Assembly (NCBI GenBank): GCA_027493615.1
Contig: JAOSKK010000006.1
Span: forward strand, 62,001-126,000
DNA from: Verrucomicrobiota bacterium
GTDB taxonomy: Bacteria; Verrucomicrobiota; Verrucomicrobiia; Limisphaerales; J093
DNA: 64,000 bases
Direction of reading: 5' to 3'
Shown here: piece by piece, positions 11,290 to 21,265 of the stretch
How the letters are laid out: every line of letters begins with the position of its first letter
How positions within the stretch are numbered: the first letter of the stretch is position 1
Notes under the pieces: model-generated
Told to the model about the DNA's origin: nothing
What the model saw: the letters and a program-made list of their open reading frames with translations, nothing else
Databases searched by the model: none
Translations under genes and position numbers: made by a program

Positions 11290-12314
11290 ATGACGACGCA
11301 CCTCACCGGGCGCGAACGCGTCCTGGCGCACCTGGCGGGTCGGCCGGTGGATCGGCTGCCCCTTATGCCCATCACGATGATGTATGCCGTGGACCAGATC
11401 GGCGGTCGGTACGGCGATTACGCCCGCGACCATCGGGTGTTGGTGGAGGCGCAGGTTCGGGTCGCCGAGAAGTTCGGCTTCGACTACGTCTCCGTGATCT
11501 CGGACCCGGCCCGCGAGGCGGCAGACTGTGGGGCGAAGGTGCAGTATTTCGAGGATCAACCGCCGGCGCTGGTGGAGCACGAGGCGCGACTGGCGGACAA
11601 GACGGACCTGGCGAAGCTGCGGCCGCCGGATCCGCTGGGGGCGGCCGGATGACGGATCGGGTGCAAGGCGTGGCGCTGCTCAAGGAGCGCGTGCGGGGTG
11701 AGAAGCTGATCGAGGGATGGGTGGAGGGTCCGGTGGCCGAGGCGGCCGACCTGCGCGGGATCAACACGCTGATGACGGACTTCTTCGACGACCCGGCGTT
11801 TGTGCGGGACCTGTTCGAGTTCGTGATTGTGATGGAACTGCGGTTTGCGCGGGCGCAGGTCGAGGCGGGCATCGATCTGATGGGAGTGGGGGATGCCGCG
11901 GCGTCGCTGGTCGGCCCGCAGCTTTACGAGGAGTTTGTCTGGCCGTACGAGAAGAAACTGGTGGAGGGGTTGCACGCGTTGGGCACGAAGGTGCGGCTCC
12001 ACATCTGCGGCAACACGCGGCCGATCCTGGCGGGGATGGGGCGGCTGGGGTGTGAGATCGTGGACCTGGACTACCCTTCGCCCCTGGGCGAGGGGCGCGC
12101 CGCGATGGGTCCGCAACAGGTGCTGCTCGGGAACCTGCATCCGGTGCAGGTGCTGAAGGGAGGCACGCCCGAGGGGGTCACGGCGGCCGTGGCCGAGTGC
12201 CATCGGCAGGCGGGACCGCGCTACATTGTGGGGGCGGGCTGCGAGGTGCCGCGGGGCACGCCCGAGGCCAATCTGCGGGCGCTGGCCGACTACGCGCATC
12301 AGCACCGGCCGTGA
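11290..12314 (+). CDS. Uroporphyrinogen decarboxylase-family protein, MtaA/CmuA-like, frameshifted
   Basis: Repaired length about 341 aa. The N-terminus (GRERVLAHLAGRPVDRLPLMP) and the body (DDPAFVRDLFEFV; GIDLMGVGDAAASLVGPQLYEEF) are typical of the UroD superfamily branch that includes corrinoid:coenzyme M methyltransferases. HICG near the middle and GCEVPRGTP near the end match the His-x-Cys...Cys zinc site of MtaA-like enzymes rather than haem-pathway HemE. The break is at the G5 run 11637-11641; one added G links the parts (PLGGGRMTDRV). No corrinoid protein is adjacent, so the methyl donor cannot be named. Confidence 0.8.
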
Positions 12315-12370
12315 GGCGGGGCCACGCCAAGCCGCTTGAGCCGGCGAGCCATCTGCTGTAGACAGGGGTG

Positions 12371-12597
12371 ATGACGCGCGATGAAATCCGCCAGCTTTGA
12401 GGGGGTCGGCGTTTCGGCCCTTCACCGTGTACGTGGAAGCGCAGGCCTTTCACGTGCCCCAGCCGGAGTTTGCCACGCTGACCCCGCGGGGCCGGACGTT
12501 GGTGGTGATGCACAAGGACGATGATGCCCTCGACCTTCTGGACGTGGCACGGATCGCACGGGCGGAAGTGCATGAGCCGACACGGGCGGACTCGTAG
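12371..12597 (+). CDS. Small conserved-looking hypothetical protein, frameshifted
   Basis: Repaired length about 75 aa: it starts MTRDEIRQL and continues after a one-base loss in the T run at 12395-12398 as [16 protein letters not shown]...[22 protein letters not shown]. The pattern is a short helix followed by strands. I do not recognise a characterised family, and no function is proposed. It lies between the UroD-like gene and the pseudopilin gene on the same strand. Confidence 0.55.
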
Positions 12598-12685
12598 CGG
12601 GTGCGGGAGCCGGCGAAGTCAACCCTCCCCGCTTCGGCGCTGGACACCATCGCGGTCGGGGCTTATTGGTTTGCCTGCATCACCT

Positions 12686-13493
12686 ATGAACACGCTGACA
12701 AAGAAACGCCTCTCCGGAGCGGGCCGTTCGGGGAGCGGATCCGGATTTACGCTCATCGAACTGCTGGTCGTGATCGCCATCATCGCCATCCTGGCGGGGA
12801 TGTTGCTTCCGGCGCTGGCCCGGGCTAAGTCCAAGGCCCACAGCGTGGGGTGCATCAACAACGGTCGCCAGCTCGGCCTGGCGTGGATGATGTACGCCGA
12901 TGATCACCGGGATGCGCTGGTCGAGAATGGCGACGGCGACGGCACCGGCTGGGTGGGTGGCTGGTTGCACACGACGGCGGGTCCCGTGAATCCCTCGAGC
13001 TGGACGAACATCAACCTGCTCATGCCCCCGCGCGGCAAGCTCTATCCCTACAACCAGTCCCTCGCCATCTACAAGTGTCCGGCCGACAAGTTCATGGTGA
13101 CAATCGGCGGCAAGAAGTATCCGCGGACCCGGAGCATCTCGATGAACGGCTGCATGAACGGCAATAGCTGGCACACGGCGCTCATCGACCGGCAGTGGTG
13201 GACGTACCGCAAGATGTCGGACATCCAGTCGCCCTCGACCCAGTTCGTGTTCATCGACGAGCGCGAGGAGAGCCTGGACGACGGCTACCTGCTCGTCCTG
13301 GTGGATCGCCCCCGAATGGGGCAATCTGCCGGCGCTCTATCACCATGAGGCGAGCGGTCTGAGCTTCGCCGACGGCCATGCGGAGATCCGGAAGTGGGTG
13401 GACCCGCAGACGCTCCAGAAGGGGGTGACCGGCGTTCGCCAGGCACCGCGGGACACCGCGTGGATTAACGAGCGGGCCAGCCGGCGGAAGTGA
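12686..13493 (+). CDS. Type II secretion/pseudopilin-like protein (prepilin N-terminal methylation site), frameshifted
   Basis: Repaired length about 268 aa. The prepilin peptidase site and hydrophobic helix are clear ([20 protein letters not shown]; cleavage after the G, N-methyl-Phe). The globular part has the repeated [19 protein letters not shown] and CPADK features seen in the very large pseudopilin families of Verrucomicrobiota and Planctomycetota. The C-terminus, [18 protein letters not shown], appears only after removing one base from the C5 run 13309-13313; without it translation ends at 13348. Probably a secretion or surface-appendage component; these families are expanded and individual roles are unknown. 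Confidence 0.9.
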
Positions 13494-13640
13494 AGTTCGA
13501 AGTTCGAAAGACGAGGTTCGAAGTTGGACGGCGCGAAGGGCGAAGGGCGAAGGGTGAAGAGTGGGCCGAAGCGGCTGTAGCCAGGTCTCTCAGGGTGTCG
13601 CAGCGGGGGCGGGCAGGGATCACGGCACGGTGACAGCACG

Positions 13641-14201
13641 ATGAGCGAGTCCGGCCAGCCGGAGTTGTTCGCGCCTGACGCCCTGGCGGCGTGGGAGGCG
13701 AGCGGGTTCGGGCAGGTGTACGCCGCGCATGCGCAGGTCATCTATTACCTCGCCCTGCGCATGTTGGGCGATCCGACGCAGGCGGAGGACGCGACGCATG
13801 ACGTGTTCCTGAAGGCCTGGCGCAAGTACGACGAGTTCCGCGGGGAGGCGGCCGTGCGGACCTGGCTGTATCGGATTGCCATCAACCACTGCCGCAACCT
13901 GCTGCAGTCCTGGAATTCCCGGACGATGCTCAGCAACGCGGACGAGGCGGTCTGGGAACGGTCGGCCAGCCCGGCCGACAGTCCCTTGCGCGTGCTCGAG
14001 ACCAAGGAGCTGGGGCAGCGCATCCAGCAAACCCTCGACCGCCTGCCACCGGAATACCGCGAGCTGCTGTTGCTGGTGGCGGACGAACAACTCAGCTACC
14101 AGGAAGTGGCCGAACTCACCGGGCAGACCGCCGACGCCATTCGCGGCAAGCTGCATCGCGCGCGCCGGGCGTTCGCCGCTGCGTTCGCCCAAACCGCCTA
14201 G
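13641..14201 (+). CDS. ECF-type RNA polymerase sigma factor
   Basis: 186 aa, intact. Region 2 is visible at about residues 25-90 (VYYLALRMLGDPTQAEDATHDVFLKAWRK read through FRGEAAVRTWLYRIAINHCRN), and region 4 as a helix-turn-helix at about 130-180 (LDRLPPEYRELLLLV...LSYQEVAELTGQTADAIRGKLHRAR). There is no region 3, as expected for group 4 sigma factors. It is followed 11 bases later by a small Arg/Pro-rich protein and then by the AAA ATPase, suggesting one transcript. No zinc-finger anti-sigma is next to it. Confidence 0.9.
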   Translation: MSESGQPELFAPDALAAWEASGFGQVYAAHAQVIYYLALRMLGDPTQAEDATHDVFLKAWRKYDEFRGEAAVRTWLYRIAINHCRNLLQSWNSRTMLSNADEAVWERSASPADSPLRVLETKELGQRIQQTLDRLPPEYRELLLLVADEQLSYQEVAELTGQTADAIRGKLHRARRAFAAAFAQTA

Positions 14202-14212
14202 AGGAGGCCCCC

Positions 14213-14449
14213 ATGGAACCCGACCCCCCACCGTCCCGGCTCCGCCAGGAGCAGCGCACCGAACAGGCGGCGCAGCAGCACACGCAGCAGACGCAGGCCG
14301 CCCTCGAGTTCGAGCATGCCGAGGAGGTGTTGCGCCACGACCGCGCCCAGCATCCGCCCCCCGAGACGCTGGCGACGCGGTTGAAGGCCAGCGTGGCCGC
14401 CACACCGCCGCCGCCGCGTCCCTGGTGGCGACGTTGGCTGGGACGCTGA
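14213..14449 (+). CDS. Small hypothetical protein following the ECF sigma factor
   Basis: 78 aa, rich in Gln, Glu and Arg in the first two thirds (RLRQEQRTEQAAQQHTQQ; EFEHAEEVLRHD) and ending in WWRRWLGR. It has no membrane span or zinc ligands. The position directly after a sigma factor invites an anti-sigma guess, but no domain supports it. Confidence 0.6.
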   Translation: MEPDPPPSRLRQEQRTEQAAQQHTQQTQAALEFEHAEEVLRHDRAQHPPPETLATRLKASVAATPPPPRPWWRRWLGR

Positions 14450-14464
14450 GCTGCGCCGCACGAC

Positions 14465-16006
14465 ATGGCCATCATCGAGGAACTCGAGGACCTGGTGCGG
14501 GCTCGTTACCCGCTCCTGTATATCGTTTCCAACGAGGAGGCGCGCGTCGAGGCCGCGCTGGCCGGCATCGGGCAGCGACGCGAGAAACAAGTGTTCGAGT
14601 GGAGCTGCACGACGGGGCTGATCCCGCTGGGCGCGTCGTTGCAGTCCCAGAAGCAACGGCACGCGCCCTCGCGCGATCCGCTGGCGGCGCTGGACCAGGT
14701 GATCGACCACGTCGGCCCCGCCCTGTTCGTGTTCAAGGATCTGCATCCGTTCCTGACCCGGCAGCATCCGGCGGTGACGCGGCGGCTCAAGGAATGCGCG
14801 CGCCATCTGAAGGAGAGCCTCAAGACGCTGGTCCTGCTCTCGCCACTGCTCGAACTGCCGGCCGAGATTGAGAAGGAGGTCACCGTGCTGCTGTTTCCGC
14901 TGCCTACGCGGGCCGATCTGGGGGCGTTGCTCGAGCGGATCGGCCGCGAGGTGCAGCCGCGCCAGCAGGTGAGCATCGAACTGGATGAGGCGGGCCGCGA
15001 GCGCCTGTTGCAGTCCGCGCTGGGGCTCACGTTGGGCGAGGCGGAGAACGTGTTCGCGCGGATGCTGGTGCGGCATCGCCGGCTGGGCCCCGAGCAGGTG
15101 GCGGAAGTGCTGGCGGAAAAGCGGCAGATCATCCGGAAAAGCGGCCTGCTCGAGTACTTCGCGAGTGAGGAGACCTTTGCCACCGTCGGCGGTCTGGCCG
15201 GACTGAAGGAGTGGTTGACCAAGCGGGGGGCGGCCTTCACGCCGGCCGCCCAGGCGTACGGGTTGCCGGCGCCGCGGGGGCTGCTGCTGCTCGGGGTGCA
15301 GGGTTGCGGCAAGAGTCTGTGCGCGAAAGCCACGGCGAACCTCTGGCAGGTCCCGCTGCTGCGCTTCGACATGGGCCGGATGTTCGGCAGCCTGGTCGGG
15401 TCTTCCGAGGAGAACGTGCGGCGGGCCATTGCCGTGGCGGAATCCGTCGCGCCGGCGGTGCTCTGGGTGGATGAGATCGACAAAGCGTTTGCCGGGACGC
15501 ACGGCTCGACGTTTTCGGATGCGGGCACGACGGCGCGTGTGTTTGGGACGTTCGTGACGTGGCTGTCGGAGAAGACGGCGCCCGTGTTTGTGGTGGCCAC
15601 GGCGAACGAGATCGCGCAGTTGCCGCCCGAACTGCTCCGCAAAGGGCGTTTCGACGAGATCTTCTTCGTGGATCTGCCGCGGGCGGCCGAGCGGGCGGAG
15701 ATCCTCGGGATTCACCTGGCGAAACGCGGGCGGGATCCGGCGCAGTTCGACCGCGCGACCTTGGGCGAGCTCAGCGCGGATTTCAGCGGGGCGGAACTCG
15801 AGCAAGCGGTGATCAGCGCCCTGTTCGACGCCTTTTCTCTGGGCGAGGATTTGCAGACCGGGCATCTGCGGAAGGCGTTGCAGGAGACGGTGCCGCTGGC
15901 GCGAACGATGGCGGAGGCCATCCGGCGCTCCCGCGAATGGGCGGCCGGCCGGGCCCGTTCCGCGCAGGGCGTTGAGGGAGGGGCCGCGGCGGTTACTTCC
16001 GCATGA
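14465..16006 (+). CDS. AAA+ ATPase of the Ycf46/FtsH-like type
   Basis: 513 aa, intact. The N-terminal half ([23 protein letters not shown], residues 3-25) is the non-catalytic domain of the Ycf46-like family. The AAA module lies in the C-terminal half: Walker A GVQGCGKS (277-284), Walker B VLWVDEID (332-339), and a second-region pattern ending [14 protein letters not shown] with the arginine-finger region. It lacks the membrane helices and HExxH zinc protease of FtsH, so it is a stand-alone ATPase. In cyanobacteria Ycf46 has been linked to inorganic-carbon or stress responses; here the role is unknown. It starts 15 bases after the small protein. Confidence 0.85.
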   Translation: MAIIEELEDLVRARYPLLYIVSNEEARVEAALAGIGQRREKQVFEWSCTTGLIPLGASLQSQKQRHAPSRDPLAALDQVIDHVGPALFVFKDLHPFLTRQHPAVTRRLKECARHLKESLKTLVLLSPLLELPAEIEKEVTVLLFPLPTRADLGALLERIGREVQPRQQVSIELDEAGRERLLQSALGLTLGEAENVFARMLVRHRRLGPEQVAEVLAEKRQIIRKSGLLEYFASEETFATVGGLAGLKEWLTKRGAAFTPAAQAYGLPAPRGLLLLGVQGCGKSLCAKATANLWQVPLLRFDMGRMFGSLVGSSEENVRRAIAVAESVAPAVLWVDEIDKAFAGTHGSTFSDAGTTARVFGTFVTWLSEKTAPVFVVATANEIAQLPPELLRKGRFDEIFFVDLPRAAERAEILGIHLAKRGRDPAQFDRATLGELSADFSGAELEQAVISALFDAFSLGEDLQTGHLRKALQETVPLARTMAEAIRRSREWAAGRARSAQGVEGGAAAVTSA

Positions 16007-16850
16007 CCCGCCAGGTCTCGACACTGATGGCGACGAGGATGATGGCGCCGCCGATCACGGTGCGGAGGGCGGGCACTTCGCCCAGGAGGAGCGCGGCGGA
16101 GACGGCGCCGTAGATGGGCAGGAGGGTGGCGATGATGCCGACGGTGGTGGCCTTGAGGTGGCCGAGGCTGCGGGTGTAGAGGGTGTGCGGCAGGGCGGTG
16201 AAAACGACGCCCAGCAGGAGGAGTTGACCCCCGGCCTTGAGCGTCAACGGTTCACCCCACAGCCAGGCGGCCGGCACCAGGGCTGCGGCACTGACCACGA
16301 GTTGGTACAGGGTGACCTTGCCGCCGCCCTGTCGCTTCACCACGCCACCGGTCAGGATGTTGCGGACGGCGAAACACAGGGCGGACAGGACGCCGAACGC
16401 GACGCCGCGGGTGATCCGGCTGGTGAAGGAGAGATTGGGCAGCAGGACGGCGACGCCCGCGAGCACCACCAGCGCCAGGACGACGTCCGGGAGCCGCAGC
16501 CGTTCGCGGTGCCAGGCCGGCTCGAGCAGGGCGGTGATCACCGGGTAGGTGTGCAGGGCGAGAACGCCCACCGCGACGGTGGACACCTGGATGGCCTGAA
16601 AGTAGGTGACCCAATGGGCGGCCAGGCAGAGCCCGCCGGCCACCAGCAGGCCGAGGTCCCGGCGATCGCCAAGGAGCAGCGACCGGCCGCGGCCGCGCAG
16701 CAGGACCCACACGGCGAGCGCCGCCACGACCGATCGCAGGGCGGTGATCTGAAACGGCGGCAGCGCAATCCACTTGGCGAACAGTGCCGTGCCCGCCCAG
16801 AGCAATACGGCGAGGTTGAGCTCGATGAGGCTTCGTTGACGCGCGGTCAT
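15993..16850 (-). CDS. EamA/DMT-family inner-membrane transporter
   Basis: 285 aa from the ATG at 16850. Around ten hydrophobic helices arranged as two EamA repeats (LNLAVLLWAGTALFAKW... and VLSALCFAVRNILTGG...) point to a drug/metabolite-transporter-type permease. Upstream in-frame sequence to 17093 is Pro/Arg-rich and unlikely to be translated. The gene converges with the AAA ATPase, overlapping it by 14 bases at the 3' ends, and is divergent from the radical SAM gene. The substrate is unknown. Confidence 0.85.
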   Translation of the reverse strand: MTARQRSLIELNLAVLLWAGTALFAKWIALPPFQITALRSVVAALAVWVLLRGRGRSLLLGDRRDLGLLVAGGLCLAAHWVTYFQAIQVSTVAVGVLALHTYPVITALLEPAWHRERLRLPDVVLALVVLAGVAVLLPNLSFTSRITRGVAFGVLSALCFAVRNILTGGVVKRQGGGKVTLYQLVVSAAALVPAAWLWGEPLTLKAGGQLLLLGVVFTALPHTLYTRSLGHLKATTVGIIATLLPIYGAVSAALLLGEVPALRTVIGGAIILVAISVETWRVMRK

Positions 16851-16996
16851 GCCGGCCGCGGGATGCCGACCGCGGCGAGGTCGACACCTTCCCGAAACGG
16901 GGCCGGGTGTGGCAAGCCCCGGGTTGCCTTGATCACGGCACGGGCGTAGGGTTCGAACGTCGCGGGAGAGTGCGGTCCTCGCCCGCGGAGCTGCTG

Positions 16997-18178
16997 ATGA
17001 CGCGCGCAGGAACAGAGTGGGCCAGCCGGGCGGCCGCCCCCCCCCGGGGAGAGGGTGAGCGGCTGGCGCAGGCGCTGGATCGTCGCACGGCACCCGGCCG
17101 CCTTTACCGGCAGGAGGACGGGAAGGTGCGGTGTGTGGCCTGTGGTCATCGCTGTCTCCTTGCCCCGGGACGGCGTGGAGTGTGCAAGGTGCGGTTTCAC
17201 GCCGAGGGCGGTTTGCGGGTGCCGTTTGGGTACGTGGCCGGCGTGGCGTGCGATCCCATCGAGAAGAAGCCGTTCTTCCACGGGCTGCCCGGCAGCGCGG
17301 CCTTGACGTTCGGGATGTTGGGGTGCGACTTCCACTGTGGGTATTGCCAGAACTGGATCACCAGCCAATCGCTGCGCGACGAGCTGGCCAGCACGACGTT
17401 CACCCCGGTCACGCCCGACCAACTCGTGGCCGCCGCGCGGCGGGCGGACGCGCGCTGGGTGGTGTCAAGCTACAACGAGCCCTTGATCACGGCCGAGTGG
17501 GCGGAGGCGGTGTTCGCCGCGGCGCGACCAGCGGGCTTCCACTGCGCGTTCGTCTCGAACGGCAACGCCACGCCTGAGGTCCTGGATTTTCTTCAGCCGT
17601 GGCTGACGGCGTACAAGGTGGATCTCAAGGGCTTCAACGACCGCCGCTATCGGAGCTTGGGAGGCACGCTGGCCCATGTGACGGAGACGATCCGGCAGCT
17701 TCGGGCGCGCGGGATCTGGCTCGAGGTGGTGACCCTGCTCGTGCCGGGCTTCAACGATGATGAGGCGGAACTGCGCGACCTCACCCGGTTTCTGGCCGGG
17801 GTGGATCGGAACATCCCCTGGCATGTCACGGCGTTTCATCCGGACTACCGGATGACCGATCCGAACGCGACCGCCGCCCGCGACCTGGTGCGCGCGGCCG
17901 AAATCGGCGCTGCGGCCGGCCTGCACTTCGTGTATGCCGGGAATCTGCCAGGCCGGGTCGATGGCTGGGAAGACACGCGCTGCCCGGGCTGCGGCACGAC
18001 GTTGATACGGCGGCTGGGCTTTCGCGTGTTGGAGAACCGGTTGGGGTCCACGGGGGCATGTCCGGCTTGCGGCCACATGGTGCCGGGGGTGTGGGCGGAA
18101 GCCACAACCGGGGCGGATCCCCGACTCGCGCGCGCGGCGGCGGGCGGGACTGGATCGAGCGAGCAGGTGTCGTCATGA
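16997..18178 (+). CDS. amrS: AmmeMemoRadiSam system radical SAM enzyme
   Basis: 393 aa from the ATG at 16997, preceded by GGAG. The [4Fe-4S]/SAM motif is GCDFHCGYCQNW (C-x3-C-x2-C), and an N-terminal Cys-rich stretch (CVACGHRCLLAPGRRGVC) precedes it. A C-terminal zinc ribbon (CPGCGTTL...CPACGH) is also present. The family co-occurs with Memo (AmrB) and AMMECR1 (AmrA) proteins in a three-part system whose substrate was not established in the literature I know. The stop overlaps the start of the Memo gene (ATGA). No AMMECR1 gene is in the window. Confidence 0.9.
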   Translation: MTRAGTEWASRAAAPPRGEGERLAQALDRRTAPGRLYRQEDGKVRCVACGHRCLLAPGRRGVCKVRFHAEGGLRVPFGYVAGVACDPIEKKPFFHGLPGSAALTFGMLGCDFHCGYCQNWITSQSLRDELASTTFTPVTPDQLVAAARRADARWVVSSYNEPLITAEWAEAVFAAARPAGFHCAFVSNGNATPEVLDFLQPWLTAYKVDLKGFNDRRYRSLGGTLAHVTETIRQLRARGIWLEVVTLLVPGFNDDEAELRDLTRFLAGVDRNIPWHVTAFHPDYRMTDPNATAARDLVRAAEIGAAAGLHFVYAGNLPGRVDGWEDTRCPGCGTTLIRRLGFRVLENRLGSTGACPACGHMVPGVWAEATTGADPRLARAAAGGTGSSEQVSS

Positions 18179-18986
18179 AGAGCGCAACCATGACCGGCGT
18201 GCGGCCGGCGGCGCAGGCGGGCCGATTCTACCCGGCCAGTTCTGTACGGCTGCAGTCTGACGTGAACGACTACCTCGCCGGGGCGGTTCCACCGGAGGGG
18301 CCGGTGCCCAAGGCGGTGATTGCGCCGCACGCCGGGTATGTCTACTCGGGGTCGGTTGCCGCCGCGGCCTTTGTCCGGCTGGGGCCGGCGCACGGACGGA
18401 TTCGGCGGGCCGTGGTCATCGGCCCTTCGCACTACGAGGAATTCGACGGGATGGTCACCAGCGGGATGGAGGCTTTCGCCACGCCGCTGGGGGTCGTGCC
18501 GGTGGATCGGGCGGCGCGGGAGGACGTCCTCGGGTTGCCGCAGGTCAGCGTGTACGAACCCGCCCATCAACCGGAGCACTGCCTCGAGGTGGAGCTGCCC
18601 TTTCTGCAAACGGTGTTGGATGAGTTCACGCTGGTGCCGCTGCTGGTGGGGCGGGCGGGCGCGGCGGAGGTTGCGGAGGTTCTGGACCGGCTGTGGGGGG
18701 CGCGGAGACGTGTGTGGTGGTGAGCTCCGACCTGAGCCACTACCTCGAGTACGGGATGGCCCAGCGTCGGGACCAAGCCACGGCGGAAGCCATCGTGGGG
18801 CTGCAGGGAGAACGACTGGATGGGCAGTGCGCCTGTGGGCATCGGGCCATTGCGGGTTTGCTGAAGGTGGCGCGCGCCCGGGGGCTCCGCGGCGAGACGC
18901 TGCAATTGAGCAACTCGGCGGACGCGGGCGGGAGCCGGGACCGGGTGGTGGGTTACGGCGCATTTGCGTTCGGCGAACTCGCGTGA
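18175..18986 (+). CDS. amrB: AmmeMemoRadiSam system protein B (Memo family), frameshifted
   Basis: Repaired length about 270 aa. It shows the Memo hallmarks AQAGRFYPAS, IAPHAGYVYSG, GPSHYEEFDG, HQPEHCLEVELPFLQ and, after the shift, VVSSDLSHYLEYG with the metal/active-site His residues and GYGAFAFGE at the end. The break is in the G6 run 18695-18700; one more G joins the parts. It is translationally coupled to the radical SAM enzyme by an ATGA overlap. Confidence 0.9.
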
Positions 18987-19068
18987 GTTGCCGGGGTAGA
19001 GCGGTGCGAGGCGGCGGCATCTGTCCTCCCGCCAGCCACCTTTTTGCCTCCAACCAGATGCTCCAAGA

Positions 19069-19095
19069 CCCCCGTCATCAATCCGGAAGCGGGGG
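19069..19095. terminator. Possible bidirectional terminator hairpin between amrB and trpD
   Basis: CCCCCG at 19069-19074 and CGGGGG at 19090-19095 can pair with a 15-base loop, between two convergent genes. There is no following T tract, so intrinsic termination is doubtful. Confidence 0.3.
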
Positions 19096-19107
19096 CCGGC
19101 GGGCCGC

Positions 19108-20175
19108 TCAGGGCTGCGTCCAGGGCGCGGTCAGTTCGTCGAGCTTCCGCCCGGCGTCGCCGCGGGCGATAACGCCCTGGGCCAGGAGGCAGCCTTCGTG
19201 GATCGAACTGGCGCGGCCGGCGGCGAAGAGCGCGGCTCCGGCGTTGAGCAGAACGGCGTCGCGCTGGGGGCCTCGTTCCTGGCCGGTGAGGATCCGGCGG
19301 ATCTGCTGGGCGTTTTGGGCACTGTCTCCGCCGGCCAGGTCGGAGAGTGTCGCGGGCTGGAACGTGAAGTCCGCGGGACGCAGGCTGGACAGGGCGACGC
19401 CGGAACCGGTCTGGAAGGAAGCCACGCGGGTTTCACCAAGCGTGGAGAGCTCATCGAGGTACCGCGGTTCGCCGTCCTCCCAGTTTCCGGCGCGACCGCA
19501 GACCACCAGGCCGCGGCGGACCCCCAACCGCTGCAGGGCCAGCGCCAGCGGTTCACACCATTCGGGCGAGGGGACGCCCAGGAGTTGAAAGGTCGGCCGC
19601 GCGGGATTCAGCAGCGGTCCCAGGAAGTTGAAGATGGTGCGTCGCCCTCGTTCCGCGCAGAGCGCCCGGGCCGGGGCGATGGTCCGAAACGCCGGGTGGT
19701 ACCGCGGAGCGAACAGGAAGGTGAAGCCCCGCGCGCGCAGGCGGGCCGACGACTCCTCGGGTTCGCATTCGGTCGGTACGCCGAGGGCCTGGAGGACGTC
19801 GGCACTCCCGCACTGCGAGGTGATGGCGCGGTTACCGTGCTTGGCCACATACACGCCGGCCGCGGCGGCCACGAGGGCGGCGGCGGTCGAGAGGTTGAGG
19901 GTGCCGGCGCGGTCGCCTCCGGTGCCAACCACGTCCAGCAAGCCCGCCTTGCGCACGGGTTCCGGGACAGCCAACCCCACGGCCTTTGCCCGCAGCTCGG
20001 CGGCAAAGGCCGAAATCTCACCAGGCGTCTCGCCTTTGCGCGCCAAGGCCTCAAGGAAGTCGGCCTTGTCGGCGACGGACACGGTCTCATCGATCAGCGC
20101 CCGCACGGCGCTGGCTACCTGGTCGCGGCTGAGTTGGTCGCCCCGCGTGGCGAACACCGTTAGTTCGGAAAGCAT
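19108..20175 (-). CDS. trpD: Anthranilate phosphoribosyltransferase
   Basis: 355 aa, intact. Transfers the phosphoribosyl group of PRPP to anthranilate in tryptophan synthesis. The PRPP-binding signature DVVGTGGDRAGTLNLST lies near residues 81-97, KHGNRAITSQCGSADVLQALG follows, and FNFLGPLLNPARP is the expected second anthranilate-site region. No other trp gene is adjacent, so the pathway is dispersed in this genome. Confidence 0.93.
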   Translation of the reverse strand: MLSELTVFATRGDQLSRDQVASAVRALIDETVSVADKADFLEALARKGETPGEISAFAAELRAKAVGLAVPEPVRKAGLLDVVGTGGDRAGTLNLSTAAALVAAAAGVYVAKHGNRAITSQCGSADVLQALGVPTECEPEESSARLRARGFTFLFAPRYHPAFRTIAPARALCAERGRRTIFNFLGPLLNPARPTFQLLGVPSPEWCEPLALALQRLGVRRGLVVCGRAGNWEDGEPRYLDELSTLGETRVASFQTGSGVALSSLRPADFTFQPATLSDLAGGDSAQNAQQIRRILTGQERGPQRDAVLLNAGAALFAAGRASSIHEGCLLAQGVIARGDAGRKLDELTAPWTQP

Positions 20176-20360
20176 GGGTCGTCAGACGCCCGCGACGCCG
20201 CACTTCCCGGCCGCCGCTCCGCTTGACCCGCCCACTCTCGCCAGCCCTCGCGGCTGCGACAAGTCACATCTCGACCTTTCGCCTTTCGCCTCCGATGCGG
20301 CCCGCGGAACGTCCGGCGTGTGTGCGCTTGATTGCGACTTGGGGCGAAGGGCGTGGAGGA

Positions 20361-20393
20361 ACGAAAAGCGCCGCTGGAAGTCGGCGCACGCCA
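20361..20393. repeat. Half of a REP-like palindrome
   Basis: Only the right arm (AAAGCGCCGCTGG...CGGCGCACGCCA) is present, inside the 20176-20495 gap between trpD and the nagB-like gene. I see nothing else in that gap. Confidence 0.5.
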
Positions 20394-20495
20394 AACGCGT
20401 TGCGCTTGCCGTGCGGCGCGGGGAACGCGGCGAGTGCGGAACTCGGCGGCTTCCAGCGGGGCTGCGGGACTCGGCCCTCCCCCTCCCCGTCCCCC

Positions 20496-21201
20496 TCACC
20501 CGCCCGCGCAAGCCGTGTCGCAGAGCATCGTGACCCGCGGATGCAGCCACAGGAAGGTGGCCGGAAACCGGGGCGTCACGTTCCCCTTGCAGCAGACGCC
20601 CGACCGCCGCGCGCTTGTGCGATCCGCTCACCAGCAGAAGGATTTCGCGTGACGCCAACAGGTCGGCCAATCCCAGGGTGAGACCGAACGTGGGGCGGCG
20701 ACGCGCGCTGGTGAGCATCCCGTGGGTGAGCGAGGCGCGGGAGAGGGTGGCGACGTGGGCCAAAGGTCGCAGCGCGGCGGCGGGTTCGTTGAAGCCGAGG
20801 TGGCCGTTGACGCCGAGCCCGAGCACGGCGACGTCCACCGGCCCGTTCCGGGCCAGCCACTGCCGGACACGCCGGCACTCGGCCTCGGGGTCCGGCGGCT
20901 GGCTGCGGAAACCGAGCAGCTTGCCCCGTCGGCGCAGCGGGCGCTGGAGCACGCGCTGGAAATACGATTCGCAGGTGGCCGGGTCGTCGGGATCCAGGCC
21001 GCCCCATTCATCGAGTTTGAGCAGGCGAGCCCGACGCAGGGTGGCGGGCGAACGCGCGAGCCGCTCGTAGGTGCGTGTTGGGGTGCTTCCCGAGGCCAGG
21101 CAAAGCAGCGCCTCGGGCCGGGCCTTGAGTCGGACCGTGAGCCAATCGGCGGCGGCCCGGCTGAGGGTTTCGTGATCCGGGAAGATGATGGGTTTCAACA
21201 T
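20496..21201 (-). CDS. nagB: Glucosamine/galactosamine-6-phosphate deaminase-isomerase family, frameshifted
   Basis: Repaired length about 234 aa. ASGSTPTRTYERL, KLDEWGG and LGLGVNGHLGFNEP are the substrate-binding and catalytic motifs of NagB/AgaI enzymes, which convert amino-sugar 6-phosphates to ketose phosphate plus ammonia. The break is at the C4 run 20583-20586 (one base extra); the corrected end reads NVTPRFPATFLWLHPRV...MLCDTAC, characteristic of the family. NagB versus AgaI cannot be decided from sequence alone. Confidence 0.85.
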
Positions 21202-21265
21202 CGCTGCATCACTTCATGGCTTCAGCGGCGAGTTGAGCGGGCGGGCGCGGAAGCGGCCGCGACGG

